This document shows, in pieces, positions 25,787-34,406 of a stretch of DNA of 64,000 nt (position 1 is its first letter; the number at the start of each line of letters is the position of its first letter). This DNA is from Myxococcales bacterium. GTDB taxonomy: Bacteria > Myxococcota_A > SURF-8. Both the position numbers and the translations under genes were made by a program. The notes below the pieces were generated by a model, which saw only the letters and a program-made list of their open reading frames with translations, made no database searches and was not told where the DNA came from. The stretch is taken from assembly GCA_003598065.1 (NCBI GenBank), contig QZKR01000011.1, positions 1-64,000 of the forward strand, in the 5' to 3' direction.

Positions 25787-26914
25787 TCAGCGCGCCTTTG
25801 ACGGCCGGTCGGGGATCTGGTCGGCGCTGGCGTACTGTTTGAACAGTTCCCCCCAGGGCGACTCGGCGAGCCATTTGTCGAAGATCGGCCTGCCCCACGT
25901 CGGATAGTGGACCTGGTCGTGATAAACGGCCGAGGCCATCACGAAGATGTGAACGATGGGCGTATGAAACAGCAGCTTCTGAAATACCTTCAGCGGCGAG
26001 TGCCAGAGGGCCGTGCCGACGCCCGTCGCGAAGTTCGCGCCCACCTCGAAATGCCAGTTCTCGTTCAGAATCGAGGCGTCGCCGACGATCTCGATTTCGC
26101 GCGGGTCGCCCACGCCCAAACCGTCGTCGTGCGCGATGCGGATGCAGGGAATCTGCATCGGATCGAAGCCCATCGTCTTCGCCGCCACGGCGTCGATCGC
26201 CGTCCAGTCGGGAGAAGCGAGGATCACGTTTTTGTCATGCGGCCGCACGGTGCGCGGACCGGGGCCGTCAGCGGCGGTGGCGCCGTCCATCGTGGCGAAG
26301 ATGCCGGAATGGATTTCCTTGGAAATCGCCAGCAGATCGACGAGCGTTTCGTGAATCCAGGTGTGCGTGTAGTGCCGCCGGAAGCTCAGCAGGCCGCCGA
26401 AGGCGTTCTTCATCGCGCCGGTGTAAGTGGTGTAGGTGTGCGTCTTCATCGTCGGCAACTGGACGATGTTCTTGCCCTGGAAATAATCGGGGATGCGGAT
26501 GCCGTCGGGGAAGACCTTGTGCAAGGCGTGCATTGTCGCCTTGGGTTTGTAGATCTCCCACTTCATGTCTTCCTCGCGGAAGTTGAACTTGCGAGGAATC
26601 TTGTATTTTTCATAGACGGACTTGAAGTGAAGGTTCACCTCGCCCTTGAACGGATCGGTGACGACCGTATGGTTGTGCACGTCCACAAGATCGGTGAATC
26701 CCAGATCCTTGAGGCCTAAGATCGTCCCTTCCAACTGCCAGGGGGTGGTGTTGACGCCCGGATAGGCGAAATGCCAGGTAATGTTGTCTTTAAGAATGGT
26801 CGTCGCGTTTTTATCGAGCGCTTTTTCCGCGCCGGCCATCTCCACGAGCCGCCGATAATCTTCCACCACCGTCGCCGGCGTCGTCCTCAACACAGCCACT
26901 TTCGCTTTTGCCAT
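25787..26914 (-). CDS. DUF362 domain protein
   Basis: A 375-residue cytoplasmic protein of the DUF362 family. It opens with KVAVLRTTPATVVEDYRRL, continues with GVNTTPWQLEGTI, IVQLPTMKTHTYT and a Gly-rich AMKNAFGGLL, and has the late NVILASPDWTAIDAVAAKTMGFDP block typical of the family. No ferredoxin-type Cys motifs are attached, unlike some members. GGAGG lies 9 nt before the ATG. Biochemical role unknown. It is transcribed the same way as the UDP-sugar pyrophosphorylase 63 nt upstream, so the two are likely an operon. Confidence 0.82.
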   Translation of the reverse strand: MAKAKVAVLRTTPATVVEDYRRLVEMAGAEKALDKNATTILKDNITWHFAYPGVNTTPWQLEGTILGLKDLGFTDLVDVHNHTVVTDPFKGEVNLHFKSVYEKYKIPRKFNFREEDMKWEIYKPKATMHALHKVFPDGIRIPDYFQGKNIVQLPTMKTHTYTTYTGAMKNAFGGLLSFRRHYTHTWIHETLVDLLAISKEIHSGIFATMDGATAADGPGPRTVRPHDKNVILASPDWTAIDAVAAKTMGFDPMQIPCIRIAHDDGLGVGDPREIEIVGDASILNENWHFEVGANFATGVGTALWHSPLKVFQKLLFHTPIVHIFVMASAVYHDQVHYPTWGRPIFDKWLAESPWGELFKQYASADQIPDRPSKAR

Positions 26915-26976
26915 CGCTTACAACCTCCGTAAAAAAGCATACCTCTTTTAGGTCACGGCGAAAAGCGAGTCAAGGG

Positions 26977-28809
26977 TCAAGCGCCGGTCAGCGTCGCGAT
27001 TTCGCCTGGAGCGATAACGCGCTCGAAGCCCTGATGGAAAACCGCGCCGTCGGGAATGGCAAGCCGGCCGTCGCCCAGCACGTCGAGAACGACCCTTGCG
27101 CCGGCGGCGATGCGGACGTTCGCGCCGACCCGCACCTTGCCGGCGCTGATGACGTGCTCGGCGACGGTGCGATTGTCCGGATGGTAGGTGAGGCGACCGT
27201 AAGGCCGCTCGCAGCGCAGGATGAACGTGCTGTTTTCGCCGAGTTGCAAGCCGGGGGCGAAGGGCGGTATTTCACCGAGGCCGCGCCGGACGCAGAGATA
27301 AAGCCGGCTGCCTTGCTCCAAACGCCAGCCTTTGCCGATGCCGCGCGCGCGCTTCTCTTCGACGGTCGCGCCGAGACAGGGATGGAACTCCGCCCAAGCC
27401 TGCGGCAGATCGGGCCCGCCGGCGACCTCGCCGCCCAAGGCCGCGATTTCGCGCGCGGCGCGGGCGGTTTCCAAGGCGAACGTCGTCTGCACCGAGTCTT
27501 CGCCGATAAGCGCCTTCGTCGGCATGAAAATCTCGCGCCGCTCGCCTTCGTAAAGGCGAATGCGCTCCGGGTCGAGCCGGGCGCATAAATGCTGATTGAG
27601 CATCTCGAAAGTGCTTGAATCGACCTCGTGGCAGCCTACCGCCACCGGCTTGCCGGTGTAGAGCGTGCCGGGCAGATCCGTCCGCAGCGCGGAGAGGCGG
27701 AGCAGGTTGGTGTTGATGTGCGCGGCGTCGAAGAGCAGTCCGCCGGCCGGATCGGGCGCGGCGGAAAGCTCCGGATCGAGCACGCTGTATTCGATCACCT
27801 CTATGCGGCCGTCGGTTTTGCGACGGCAGGCCATGCCCACTTTTTCTTTCGGGTCGGAGCGCTTTACGACCGAAAGCGTGAAATCGGCTTTCGTTCGCAG
27901 GTGATAGCCGAGCCGTTCCGGCCAGAGCGGCGAGAACGCCGTGTTGTCAACGTTGCCCATGATGATGTGCTTGACGCCGAGCGACGCGACGCGCTCGGCG
28001 ACGCTCAAGCCGTTTTTGCGCGGTTTGGCCAATGCGCCGAAAACGCCTCCGTGGCCGTTGCCGGTCCAGATCAGCGAGCCGTCCGAGCGGGCGAGCAGGT
28101 CGCCGTCGTGGTCGAGACGGGGGATGCGATCCTGGCGAAACAGAAACACGGCCTGCGAGGGCAGCGACCACAATTCCGCCTCGGCCAGATATTCTTCCGT
28201 CCGGTCGTGCGTGACGTGGCTGGTCATGATGAGAATGGGCGGCAGACGGCCGAACGAAACGCCCGTTTCCAGCACCTCGGCGATAAACCGCTGATAGAAA
28301 CTCAACCCCTCCACGGGGCTGATCGGAAAAACGCCTTTGGGATCGTTGCGGGCCACTTTGCCGCGCCGCATGCGCTCGTTCAAGGAGGGGGTGGCCTGAG
28401 TGATCTGCTCCCAGCGGCTGTTGAAGCGCGTCCCCGCGCCGCCGGCGAAAATCAATACCGCCCAACGGCCGTCGCGAATCGATCGCAGGCCGTCTGCCGC
28501 ATCTTCGGCCCGGCGTTCGTATTGGCTCGGATCGGCTTTAACCGCTTCAAGGTCTTTTGCGGTGAGCACTTCATGAATGGGATTGGCCAGCGCATGACGA
28601 TGGCGGCGGATATGATCGAAATCGAGTCCCACCGCTTCTTCGAAAAATCGGCTCAGGGCGTCGGGCGTGGCTTTGGCGAGGTATTTCGGGAAGACGCGGG
28701 ACGACCCTTCGTCGGCCAGCTTGTCCAGGAATTTCGCATACTCCGGCTTTTCCTCCAGCAACACGGCCAGGGAGGGGAGGGAGGAGCGTAGTGAACGGGC
28801 GTCGTGCAT
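26977..28809 (-). CDS. UDP-sugar (UDPGP-type) pyrophosphorylase family protein
   Basis: A nucleotidyltransferase of 610 residues from the UDP-N-acetylhexosamine/UDP-glucose pyrophosphorylase family. The nucleotide-binding loop FAGGAGTRF is at about 121-129, followed by KGVFPISPVEGLSFYQ and later GHGGVFGAL and VKHIIMGNVDN, which match sugar- and UTP-binding blocks. The last 80 residues look like a left-handed beta-helix (GKVRVGANVRIAAGARVVL). AAAGGAA precedes the ATG. Sugar specificity cannot be told. It is divergent from meaB. Confidence 0.8.
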   Translation of the reverse strand: MHDARSLRSSLPSLAVLLEEKPEYAKFLDKLADEGSSRVFPKYLAKATPDALSRFFEEAVGLDFDHIRRHRHALANPIHEVLTAKDLEAVKADPSQYERRAEDAADGLRSIRDGRWAVLIFAGGAGTRFNSRWEQITQATPSLNERMRRGKVARNDPKGVFPISPVEGLSFYQRFIAEVLETGVSFGRLPPILIMTSHVTHDRTEEYLAEAELWSLPSQAVFLFRQDRIPRLDHDGDLLARSDGSLIWTGNGHGGVFGALAKPRKNGLSVAERVASLGVKHIIMGNVDNTAFSPLWPERLGYHLRTKADFTLSVVKRSDPKEKVGMACRRKTDGRIEVIEYSVLDPELSAAPDPAGGLLFDAAHINTNLLRLSALRTDLPGTLYTGKPVAVGCHEVDSSTFEMLNQHLCARLDPERIRLYEGERREIFMPTKALIGEDSVQTTFALETARAAREIAALGGEVAGGPDLPQAWAEFHPCLGATVEEKRARGIGKGWRLEQGSRLYLCVRRGLGEIPPFAPGLQLGENSTFILRCERPYGRLTYHPDNRTVAEHVISAGKVRVGANVRIAAGARVVLDVLGDGRLAIPDGAVFHQGFERVIAPGEIATLTGA

Positions 28810-28942
28810 CCCAATTCCTTTTTCTGCGCGGATTCTTTCGTTGGCGAGCGGCGCGACCGCCGCGGGCGCGCCATGCGCCGCGACCCTCTGATGAAATCAA
28901 CACGGTTTGCCCCACCGCGAAGCGGCGAAAGTATAACACATC

Positions 28943-28971
28943 TTGCATGGGATGGGAACCGTGTGTATAGT
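28943..28971 (+). promoter_or_regulatory. Promoter of meaB
   Basis: TTGCAT (28943-28948) and TATAGT (28966-28971), 17-nt spacer, ending 30 nt before the meaB ATG. Confidence 0.6.
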
Positions 28972-29001
28972 GGCCTCCCCCTTTTTCGGCGAGGGAAAAC
29001 G

Positions 29002-29949
29002 ATGAGTTTGGCTCCAAAAGTGCTGGCCGGCGATCTGCGGGCGGCGGCGCGTCTGATGCGCCTTTGCGATGACGACTTCGCGAGCGTCGTCGAGGTGATG
29101 AAAGCCATTTATCCCCACACGGGCAAGAGCGCGATCGTCGGCGTCACCGGCAATCCGGGTTCGGGGAAATCTTCGCTCGTCGATCGAATGGTGCAGCGCT
29201 ACCGCGCCCATAGCAAAAAAGTCGGCGTCGTGGCCATCGATCCCACAAGCCCCTTCTCCGGCGGCGCGATCATGGGCGACCGGGTGCGCATGAATCGTCA
29301 TTTCGGCGACGAGGGCGTATTCATCCGCAGCCTTGCCACGCGCGGCCATCTGGGCGGCCTCTCCAAGTCCACGGCCGAGGTGACTCGCGTCATGGAGGCG
29401 TGGGGCGCCGACCCGGTGATCGTCGAGACCGTCGGCGTGGGCCAGGACGAGGTGGACATCGTCAAAATGGCGCAAACGTCGATCGTGGTCATGGTTCCGG
29501 GTCTGGGCGACGAGATCCAGGCGATCAAGGCCGGCCTCATGGAAATCGCCGACATCTTCGTCGTCAACAAGGCCGACCTGGCCGGCGCGGACCGCGCCGT
29601 AGCCGACATCCAGTACATGCTCGAAATGGTTCCGCCCGCGGAGCCGGACGCCTGGAAGCCGCGCATCCTGCGGACCGTCGCCTTCCGCGACGAGGGCGTG
29701 GACGAGGTCGTGCGCGCCGTGGACGAGCATCGCGATTGGCTCGGCCGCACCGGCAGGATGGAAGCCAAGCAGCGCGAACGGTCGGAGGTGCAGTTTTTCG
29801 ATCTGGCGCTTTCGAGGCTGGCCGACCGTTTGCGCGCGACCCTCGCCAAAGATGAATTCGCCGGCTGGAGCGAGCGGCTGAGCCAGAGGAAGCAGGACCC
29901 TTACACCCTCTTGGAACAGATCGCCGACCGCCTGTTCAAAACGCCGTAA
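29002..29949 (+). CDS. meaB: MeaB-type GTPase (methylmalonyl-CoA mutase chaperone family)
   Basis: G3E P-loop GTPase that loads or protects B12-dependent acyl-CoA mutases (formerly annotated ArgK/LAO transport ATPase). 315 residues from ATG 29002 (GAGGG upstream). Walker A GNPGSGKSS near 50-58, IDPTSPFSGGAIMGDR, the conserved RSLATRGHLGGLS, ETVGVGQDE, and the guanine-specific NKADLAGAD. No mutase gene is in the window, so its client lies elsewhere. mutS follows 21 nt downstream and is probably co-transcribed, with no functional link known. Confidence 0.93.
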   Translation: MSLAPKVLAGDLRAAARLMRLCDDDFASVVEVMKAIYPHTGKSAIVGVTGNPGSGKSSLVDRMVQRYRAHSKKVGVVAIDPTSPFSGGAIMGDRVRMNRHFGDEGVFIRSLATRGHLGGLSKSTAEVTRVMEAWGADPVIVETVGVGQDEVDIVKMAQTSIVVMVPGLGDEIQAIKAGLMEIADIFVVNKADLAGADRAVADIQYMLEMVPPAEPDAWKPRILRTVAFRDEGVDEVVRAVDEHRDWLGRTGRMEAKQRERSEVQFFDLALSRLADRLRATLAKDEFAGWSERLSQRKQDPYTLLEQIADRLFKTP

Positions 29950-29970
29950 ACGCAAGGAGCGAGCGGCGGC

Positions 29971-32601
29971 ATGACGCAACAGTCGCTGACGCCGATGATG
30001 CGGCATTTTCTGGAGGTCAAGCAGACCCATCCGGACTGCCTCATCTTCTATCGCTGCGGCGATTTCTACGAGACGTTTTACGAGGACGCCCGCACGGCCT
30101 CCCGCGAACTCGACCTCACCCTCACCTCGCGCGATAAAAACTCCGAAAATCCCGTGCCGCTGGCGGGCGTGCCATACCACGCCGTCGATCAGTACATCGC
30201 CCGCCTGATCGAGAAGGGCTACAAGGTCGCCATCGTCGAGCAACTGGAGGACCCGAAGCAGGCGAAGGGGATGGTGAAACGCGACGTGGTGCGGGTCGTC
30301 ACGCCTGGGCTGGTGGTCGATGCGGAGAATCTCGACGCCGGGGCCAACAACTTCCTTGTTTCCCTGCTTCCCGGCGAGGAGGGAATCGGCATCGCCTGCC
30401 TCGACATCAGCACCGGCGAGTTCCGTTGCGCCGAATTGAAAAGCGAATCGGAACTGGCCGGCGAACTGGTGAAGCTCATGCCGCGCGAGATGCTGCTTCC
30501 CGATCGTTTTCGCGGCCAGATCGAGGACGCGAAGTGGCTGCCGTGGAATCTGCATCCGCTCGTCGATTTTCTCCACGACGTGGAATTCGACCGGGAGCGC
30601 GCCGAGCGCATGCTGACGGCGCAATTTCAGACCGACAGCCTCAAGGGCTTCGGCGTCGATGACCTGCCGCTTGCGGTCGCCGCCGCCGGCGCGCTGCTGA
30701 GTTACGTCAAGGAAACGCAAAAACAGGACGCCGCCCACATTCTCGCGTTGCGGCCCTATGCCGTGCACGACTACATGGTCCTCGACGAGGCTACGAAGAC
30801 CAACCTGGAGTTGGAGCGAACGATCATCGAGGGCAAAAAGCAGGGCTCGCTTTTGGGCGTCCTCGATCGGTGCGTCACGCCCGCCGGTTCGCGAATGCTG
30901 CGCCAATGGCTGAATTATCCTCTGCTCGACGCGGGAAGAATCCGCGAACGACAGAACATCGTCGAAGACCTTTTCCTGCATGCCCCGCAGCGAGAGGTGT
31001 TGCGCGAACGCCTGACGGCCGTGGGCGACCTGGCGCGGCTGGTGTCGCGCGTGACCTTGGAACGCGCCAATGCGCGGCACATGCTGGGGCTCGGCCAGGC
31101 TCTGGCGGCGGCTGGCCGGCTGCTCGAATTTCTCTCCACGCTTCGGGAGGACCTCTACCGTCCCTTCCTGGAAATCGTCGATCCCATGCCGGATCTGGCC
31201 GACGAACTTCTGCGCGCCATCGTCGAAGATCCGCCGCTTTCCACGCAGGAAGGGCGGATGTTCAGAAAAGGCTACGACGCCCGGCTCGACGAAATTATCG
31301 AGCTTGCCGAACACGGCAAAGACCAGATCTTGCGCATCGAAGCCAGCGAGCGCAAGGCGCAGAGCTTTCCCCTCAAGGTGCGCTACAACCGCGTTTTCGG
31401 CTATTACATCGAGGTGTCCAAAGTCCATGCGGCCAAAGCGCCGGCGCATTACATCCGTAAGCAGACTCTGGCCAACGCCGAGCGTTTCGTCACGCCGGAG
31501 TTGAAGGAATTCGAAGAGCGGGTGCTCACCGCCACCGAGCGGCGCAACGCGCTGGAAGCGGAATTATTTGCCGCCCTGGGTCGAAAGGTGGGTGAACGGT
31601 CGCGCGCCCTCTTGTCCACGGCCGAAGCGGTCGGACGGCTGGACGCGCTGGCTTCTTTCGCCCACGTTGCCGCAACGCACGATTATGTCCGCCCCGAAAT
31701 CTCGGAGAGTGGCGAGATCCGCATTGTTGACGGCCGGCATCCCGTTATCGAAGCTCTGCAACGGTCCGAGCCGTTCATCCCGAACGACTTGCTGCTCGAC
31801 GATGGTCAAAACCGCCTGCTGATCATCACCGGTCCGAACATGGCCGGCAAATCGACCGTCATGCGCCAGGCGGCGCTGATCGTGCTTCTGGCGCAGATGG
31901 GATCTTTCGTCCCGGCTCGCGAGGCGCGGATCGGCGTCGTCGATCGCATCTTCACGCGCGTCGGCGCGGCCGACAACCTCGTGCGCGGTCTGTCCACCTT
32001 CATGGTGGAGATGACGGAGACCTCCAACATCCTGCACAACGCCACGCGCCAAAGCCTGATCGTCCTCGACGAGATCGGCCGCGGCACGAGCACCTTCGAC
32101 GGATTGTCCATCGCCTGGGCCGTGGCCGAATACATCCACGACAAAATCGGCGCGAAGACGCTGTTCGCCACGCATTACCATGAGCTCACCGAGCTTGCCC
32201 GCACCAAGCGCGGCGTGCGCAATTTTTCGATCGCCGTCAAGGAATGGGGCGAACAGATTATTTTTCTGCGCAAGCTCATCGACGGCGCGGCCAACCGCAG
32301 TTACGGAATCCAGGTGGGCCGACTTGCCGGTCTGCCGCCGGCCGTCATCGAGCGGGCGAAGGAAGTGCTGCGCAATCTGGAAACGGGCGAACTCGACGAA
32401 ACCGGTTTGCCGTCCTTCGCCCGGCATCGACGCGGGAAGAACGACGCCAATCAGCTTTCGCTTTTCGGCGCGATGAAAACGCCGCCGAGTTCACACCCGA
32501 TACTCGATGAGATCGATCGCACCGTGCCGGAGGCGCTCAGCCCCATCGAGGCGTTGAATTTGATTTTCCGTTTGAAGAAGGAACGGGACATGGAAAAGTG
32601 A
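29971..32601 (+). CDS. mutS: DNA mismatch repair protein MutS
   Basis: Mismatch recognition ATPase, 876 residues. The N-terminal mismatch-binding Phe-X-Glu lies in CGDFYETF (about 29-36). Walker A GPNMAGKST is near 620-628, Walker B and signature LIVLDEIGRGTSTFDG near 694-709, followed by FATHYHEL. The connector, lever and clamp domains are of normal length. AAGGAG lies before the ATG. Intact; no mutL in the window. Confidence 0.97.
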   Translation: MTQQSLTPMMRHFLEVKQTHPDCLIFYRCGDFYETFYEDARTASRELDLTLTSRDKNSENPVPLAGVPYHAVDQYIARLIEKGYKVAIVEQLEDPKQAKGMVKRDVVRVVTPGLVVDAENLDAGANNFLVSLLPGEEGIGIACLDISTGEFRCAELKSESELAGELVKLMPREMLLPDRFRGQIEDAKWLPWNLHPLVDFLHDVEFDRERAERMLTAQFQTDSLKGFGVDDLPLAVAAAGALLSYVKETQKQDAAHILALRPYAVHDYMVLDEATKTNLELERTIIEGKKQGSLLGVLDRCVTPAGSRMLRQWLNYPLLDAGRIRERQNIVEDLFLHAPQREVLRERLTAVGDLARLVSRVTLERANARHMLGLGQALAAAGRLLEFLSTLREDLYRPFLEIVDPMPDLADELLRAIVEDPPLSTQEGRMFRKGYDARLDEIIELAEHGKDQILRIEASERKAQSFPLKVRYNRVFGYYIEVSKVHAAKAPAHYIRKQTLANAERFVTPELKEFEERVLTATERRNALEAELFAALGRKVGERSRALLSTAEAVGRLDALASFAHVAATHDYVRPEISESGEIRIVDGRHPVIEALQRSEPFIPNDLLLDDGQNRLLIITGPNMAGKSTVMRQAALIVLLAQMGSFVPAREARIGVVDRIFTRVGAADNLVRGLSTFMVEMTETSNILHNATRQSLIVLDEIGRGTSTFDGLSIAWAVAEYIHDKIGAKTLFATHYHELTELARTKRGVRNFSIAVKEWGEQIIFLRKLIDGAANRSYGIQVGRLAGLPPAVIERAKEVLRNLETGELDETGLPSFARHRRGKNDANQLSLFGAMKTPPSSHPILDEIDRTVPEALSPIEALNLIFRLKKERDMEK

Positions 32602-32763
32602 GATTTGCCGCCGTCCGGACCTTGGGCGGCTATTCTCCATGCTTTTCTTTGACTTGCACGTTTAGCCGATGATATTCTCGGGCGCGTTTCGGATGCAGGA
32701 AGAGGCGGAATCGCCGATCGAATGAGCCGTTAGTCGGGACAAGGGAGCGTGCAGGTCGCCATC

Positions 32764-33546
32764 ATGCAGGACACCAGGGAACAAGAATTCAAATTGATCG
32801 GCAGCGGCTTTACTCACGTCGGCATGCGCCGCGACCATAACGAAGACGCTTTTTCGATCAACCCCGACAGCGGGCTCTACATCGTCGCCGACGGCATGGG
32901 CGGCCACAACTCGGGAGAAATCGCCAGCAAACTGGCGATCGAAACGATAGAGAATTTTTTCCGCGCCACGTCCACCGATGACGAAATCACCTGGCCTTAC
33001 AAATACGACCCGCGCCTCACCGATGCGGAGAACCGGCTGAAGGTTTCCACGATGCTGGCCAACAGCCGCATCTGGGAGGCGTCCCGCCGCAACGAGCTGT
33101 ATCACGGCATGGGAACGACGGTGGTCGGCGTGTACTACCGGAAAGGGATGGCGTATCTGGTGAACGTCGGCGACAGCCGCGGTTACGCTTTCCGCGGCGG
33201 CATTCTTCGGCAGGTGACGGAAGATCACAGCCTGCTCAACGATCTTCTGAAGCAGAATAAAATGACGCCCGACGAGGTCGCCAACTTCCCCCATAAAAAC
33301 GTCATCGTCCGGGCGCTGGGGATCAAGGAAGAAGTCGATGTCGATCTGTTCCGTTATACCCCGCAGCATGGCGACGTCATTCTGCTTTGTTCCGACGGTC
33401 TCAGCGACATGGTCAAGGACCAGCAAATCCAGGATCTTCTTACCGCAACGCCCGACGTGAAGCTCGCCGCCAAGCTGTTGGTCCGCGAAGCCAATCTCAA
33501 GGGCGGACACGACAACATCACCGCCGTGCTCGTGCAATTTGCGTAA
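32764..33546 (+). CDS. PP2C-family serine/threonine phosphatase
   Basis: Metal-dependent protein phosphatase (Stp/PrpC type) of 260 residues, cytoplasmic. All PP2C motifs are visible in order: RRDHNEDAF, VADGMGGHNSGEIAS, the central NVGDSRGYAFR, TEDHSLLN, LCSDGLSDMV and GGHDNITAVLVQ. I start at ATG 32764; a GTG at 32749 is also possible but sits too close to its GGGAG. No Ser/Thr kinase is next to it. It is followed by a PilZ gene with its own promoter. Confidence 0.92.
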   Translation: MQDTREQEFKLIGSGFTHVGMRRDHNEDAFSINPDSGLYIVADGMGGHNSGEIASKLAIETIENFFRATSTDDEITWPYKYDPRLTDAENRLKVSTMLANSRIWEASRRNELYHGMGTTVVGVYYRKGMAYLVNVGDSRGYAFRGGILRQVTEDHSLLNDLLKQNKMTPDEVANFPHKNVIVRALGIKEEVDVDLFRYTPQHGDVILLCSDGLSDMVKDQQIQDLLTATPDVKLAAKLLVREANLKGGHDNITAVLVQFA

Positions 33547-33623
33547 AGCCTTATAAAACCCGCGCCGGCAGCGGCGCGCAGGAGGGAGGAATCGTCCGGG
33601 GTTGCACCTCCGATTATGAATTC

Positions 33624-33652
33624 TTGAATAAGAATGGATTTTCGTGTATAGA
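33624..33652 (+). promoter_or_regulatory. Promoter of the PilZ gene
   Basis: TTGAAT (33624-33629) and TATAGA (33647-33652), 17-nt spacer, ending 17 nt before the ATG; the leader is very short. Confidence 0.55.
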
Positions 33653-33669
33653 AAACAGCGAGGTAAATT

Positions 33670-34032
33670 ATGCTGGCATCTGCGGGAAATGACGCCCACG
33701 GCCGACGCTTCGAACGCCGACCCGTTGAAGTGCGCGTGATCGTCGATCAGCGAGACATCGGCCGGGGTATCTGGTTTGACGCCAACGATATTTCCCTTGG
33801 CGGGCTTTATCTGGTTTCCGATTTTCTTTTTGAGAAAGGCACCCGGATGGCTCTGGAATTCCGTTTGCCGGGGGAAACGTCGCTTACGCGTTTGGATGGG
33901 CTGGTGGCGTGGGTGAACCTTGGGGTGGAAGAGACGGCGCGCGCCAAACCTTACGGGATGGGAATCGAATTCGTCGGCGCGAGCGAAGACGTTCGCGAGC
34001 GATTGGCGCGTTTTATCGAACAGAGAGGGTGA
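33670..34032 (+). CDS. PilZ domain protein (c-di-GMP receptor)
   Basis: A 120-residue stand-alone PilZ domain. The c-di-GMP contacts are present: RRFERR (RxxxR at 12-17) and DISLGG (D/NxSxxG at 40-45). Cytoplasmic. A single 5-nt gap separates its stop from the next small gene, so the two are co-translated. A diguanylate cyclase with an I-site is encoded 2.1 kb downstream on the other strand, which makes a local c-di-GMP circuit plausible. Confidence 0.88.
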   Translation: MLASAGNDAHGRRFERRPVEVRVIVDQRDIGRGIWFDANDISLGGLYLVSDFLFEKGTRMALEFRLPGETSLTRLDGLVAWVNLGVEETARAKPYGMGIEFVGASEDVRERLARFIEQRG

Positions 34033-34037
34033 GTGGG

Positions 34038-34352
34038 ATGGCTGAAACGCTGGACGATATCACGATCACTTACGAGGAAGAAGGCAAGCTCCTCACCAAA
34101 GAGCTGGATAAAATCGTGCTCACCAAGGGGAGTTGGGCGACGCTGATGTTCAAATACGTCGAACGCGATCGGAAGACCGACGAGTTCGGCCCGCCGAAAG
34201 TATCCATCCGCCGCTATCGCAAATATGGGGGGCGCTACCAGCTTCAGAGCAAGTTCACCATTTCCAGCATGAGGCAAGGGCGCCAGATCATCGAGATTCT
34301 GGAGAAGTGGTGTCCTTCCGATGCTGCCGGCGGCGAGGAAGAAGAGTCTTAG
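34038..34352 (+). CDS. Conserved small protein of unknown function
   Basis: A 104-residue cytoplasmic protein starting at ATG 34038 (GAGTGGG upstream), 5 nt after the PilZ gene. It has the look of a conserved deltaproteobacterial hypothetical: DDITITYEEEGK, then KGSWATLMFKYVERD, PPKVSIRRYRKY, SKFTISSMRQGRQI and a Glu-rich tail. No catalytic motif or membrane segment. Coupling to PilZ hints at a signalling context; function unknown. Confidence 0.75.
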   Translation: MAETLDDITITYEEEGKLLTKELDKIVLTKGSWATLMFKYVERDRKTDEFGPPKVSIRRYRKYGGRYQLQSKFTISSMRQGRQIIEILEKWCPSDAAGGEEEES

Positions 34353-34406
34353 ATTTTCACTTCAACGTTACGGTCGATTCAATCGGATAAAGCCTGACTG
34401 GCGGAA

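Noticed and set aside
28897-31449. An 850-codon open frame on the minus strand opposite meaB and mutS
   Set aside because: It lies antisense to two intact, well-recognised genes; its composition is that of a GC-rich mirror frame and it has no recognisable domain.
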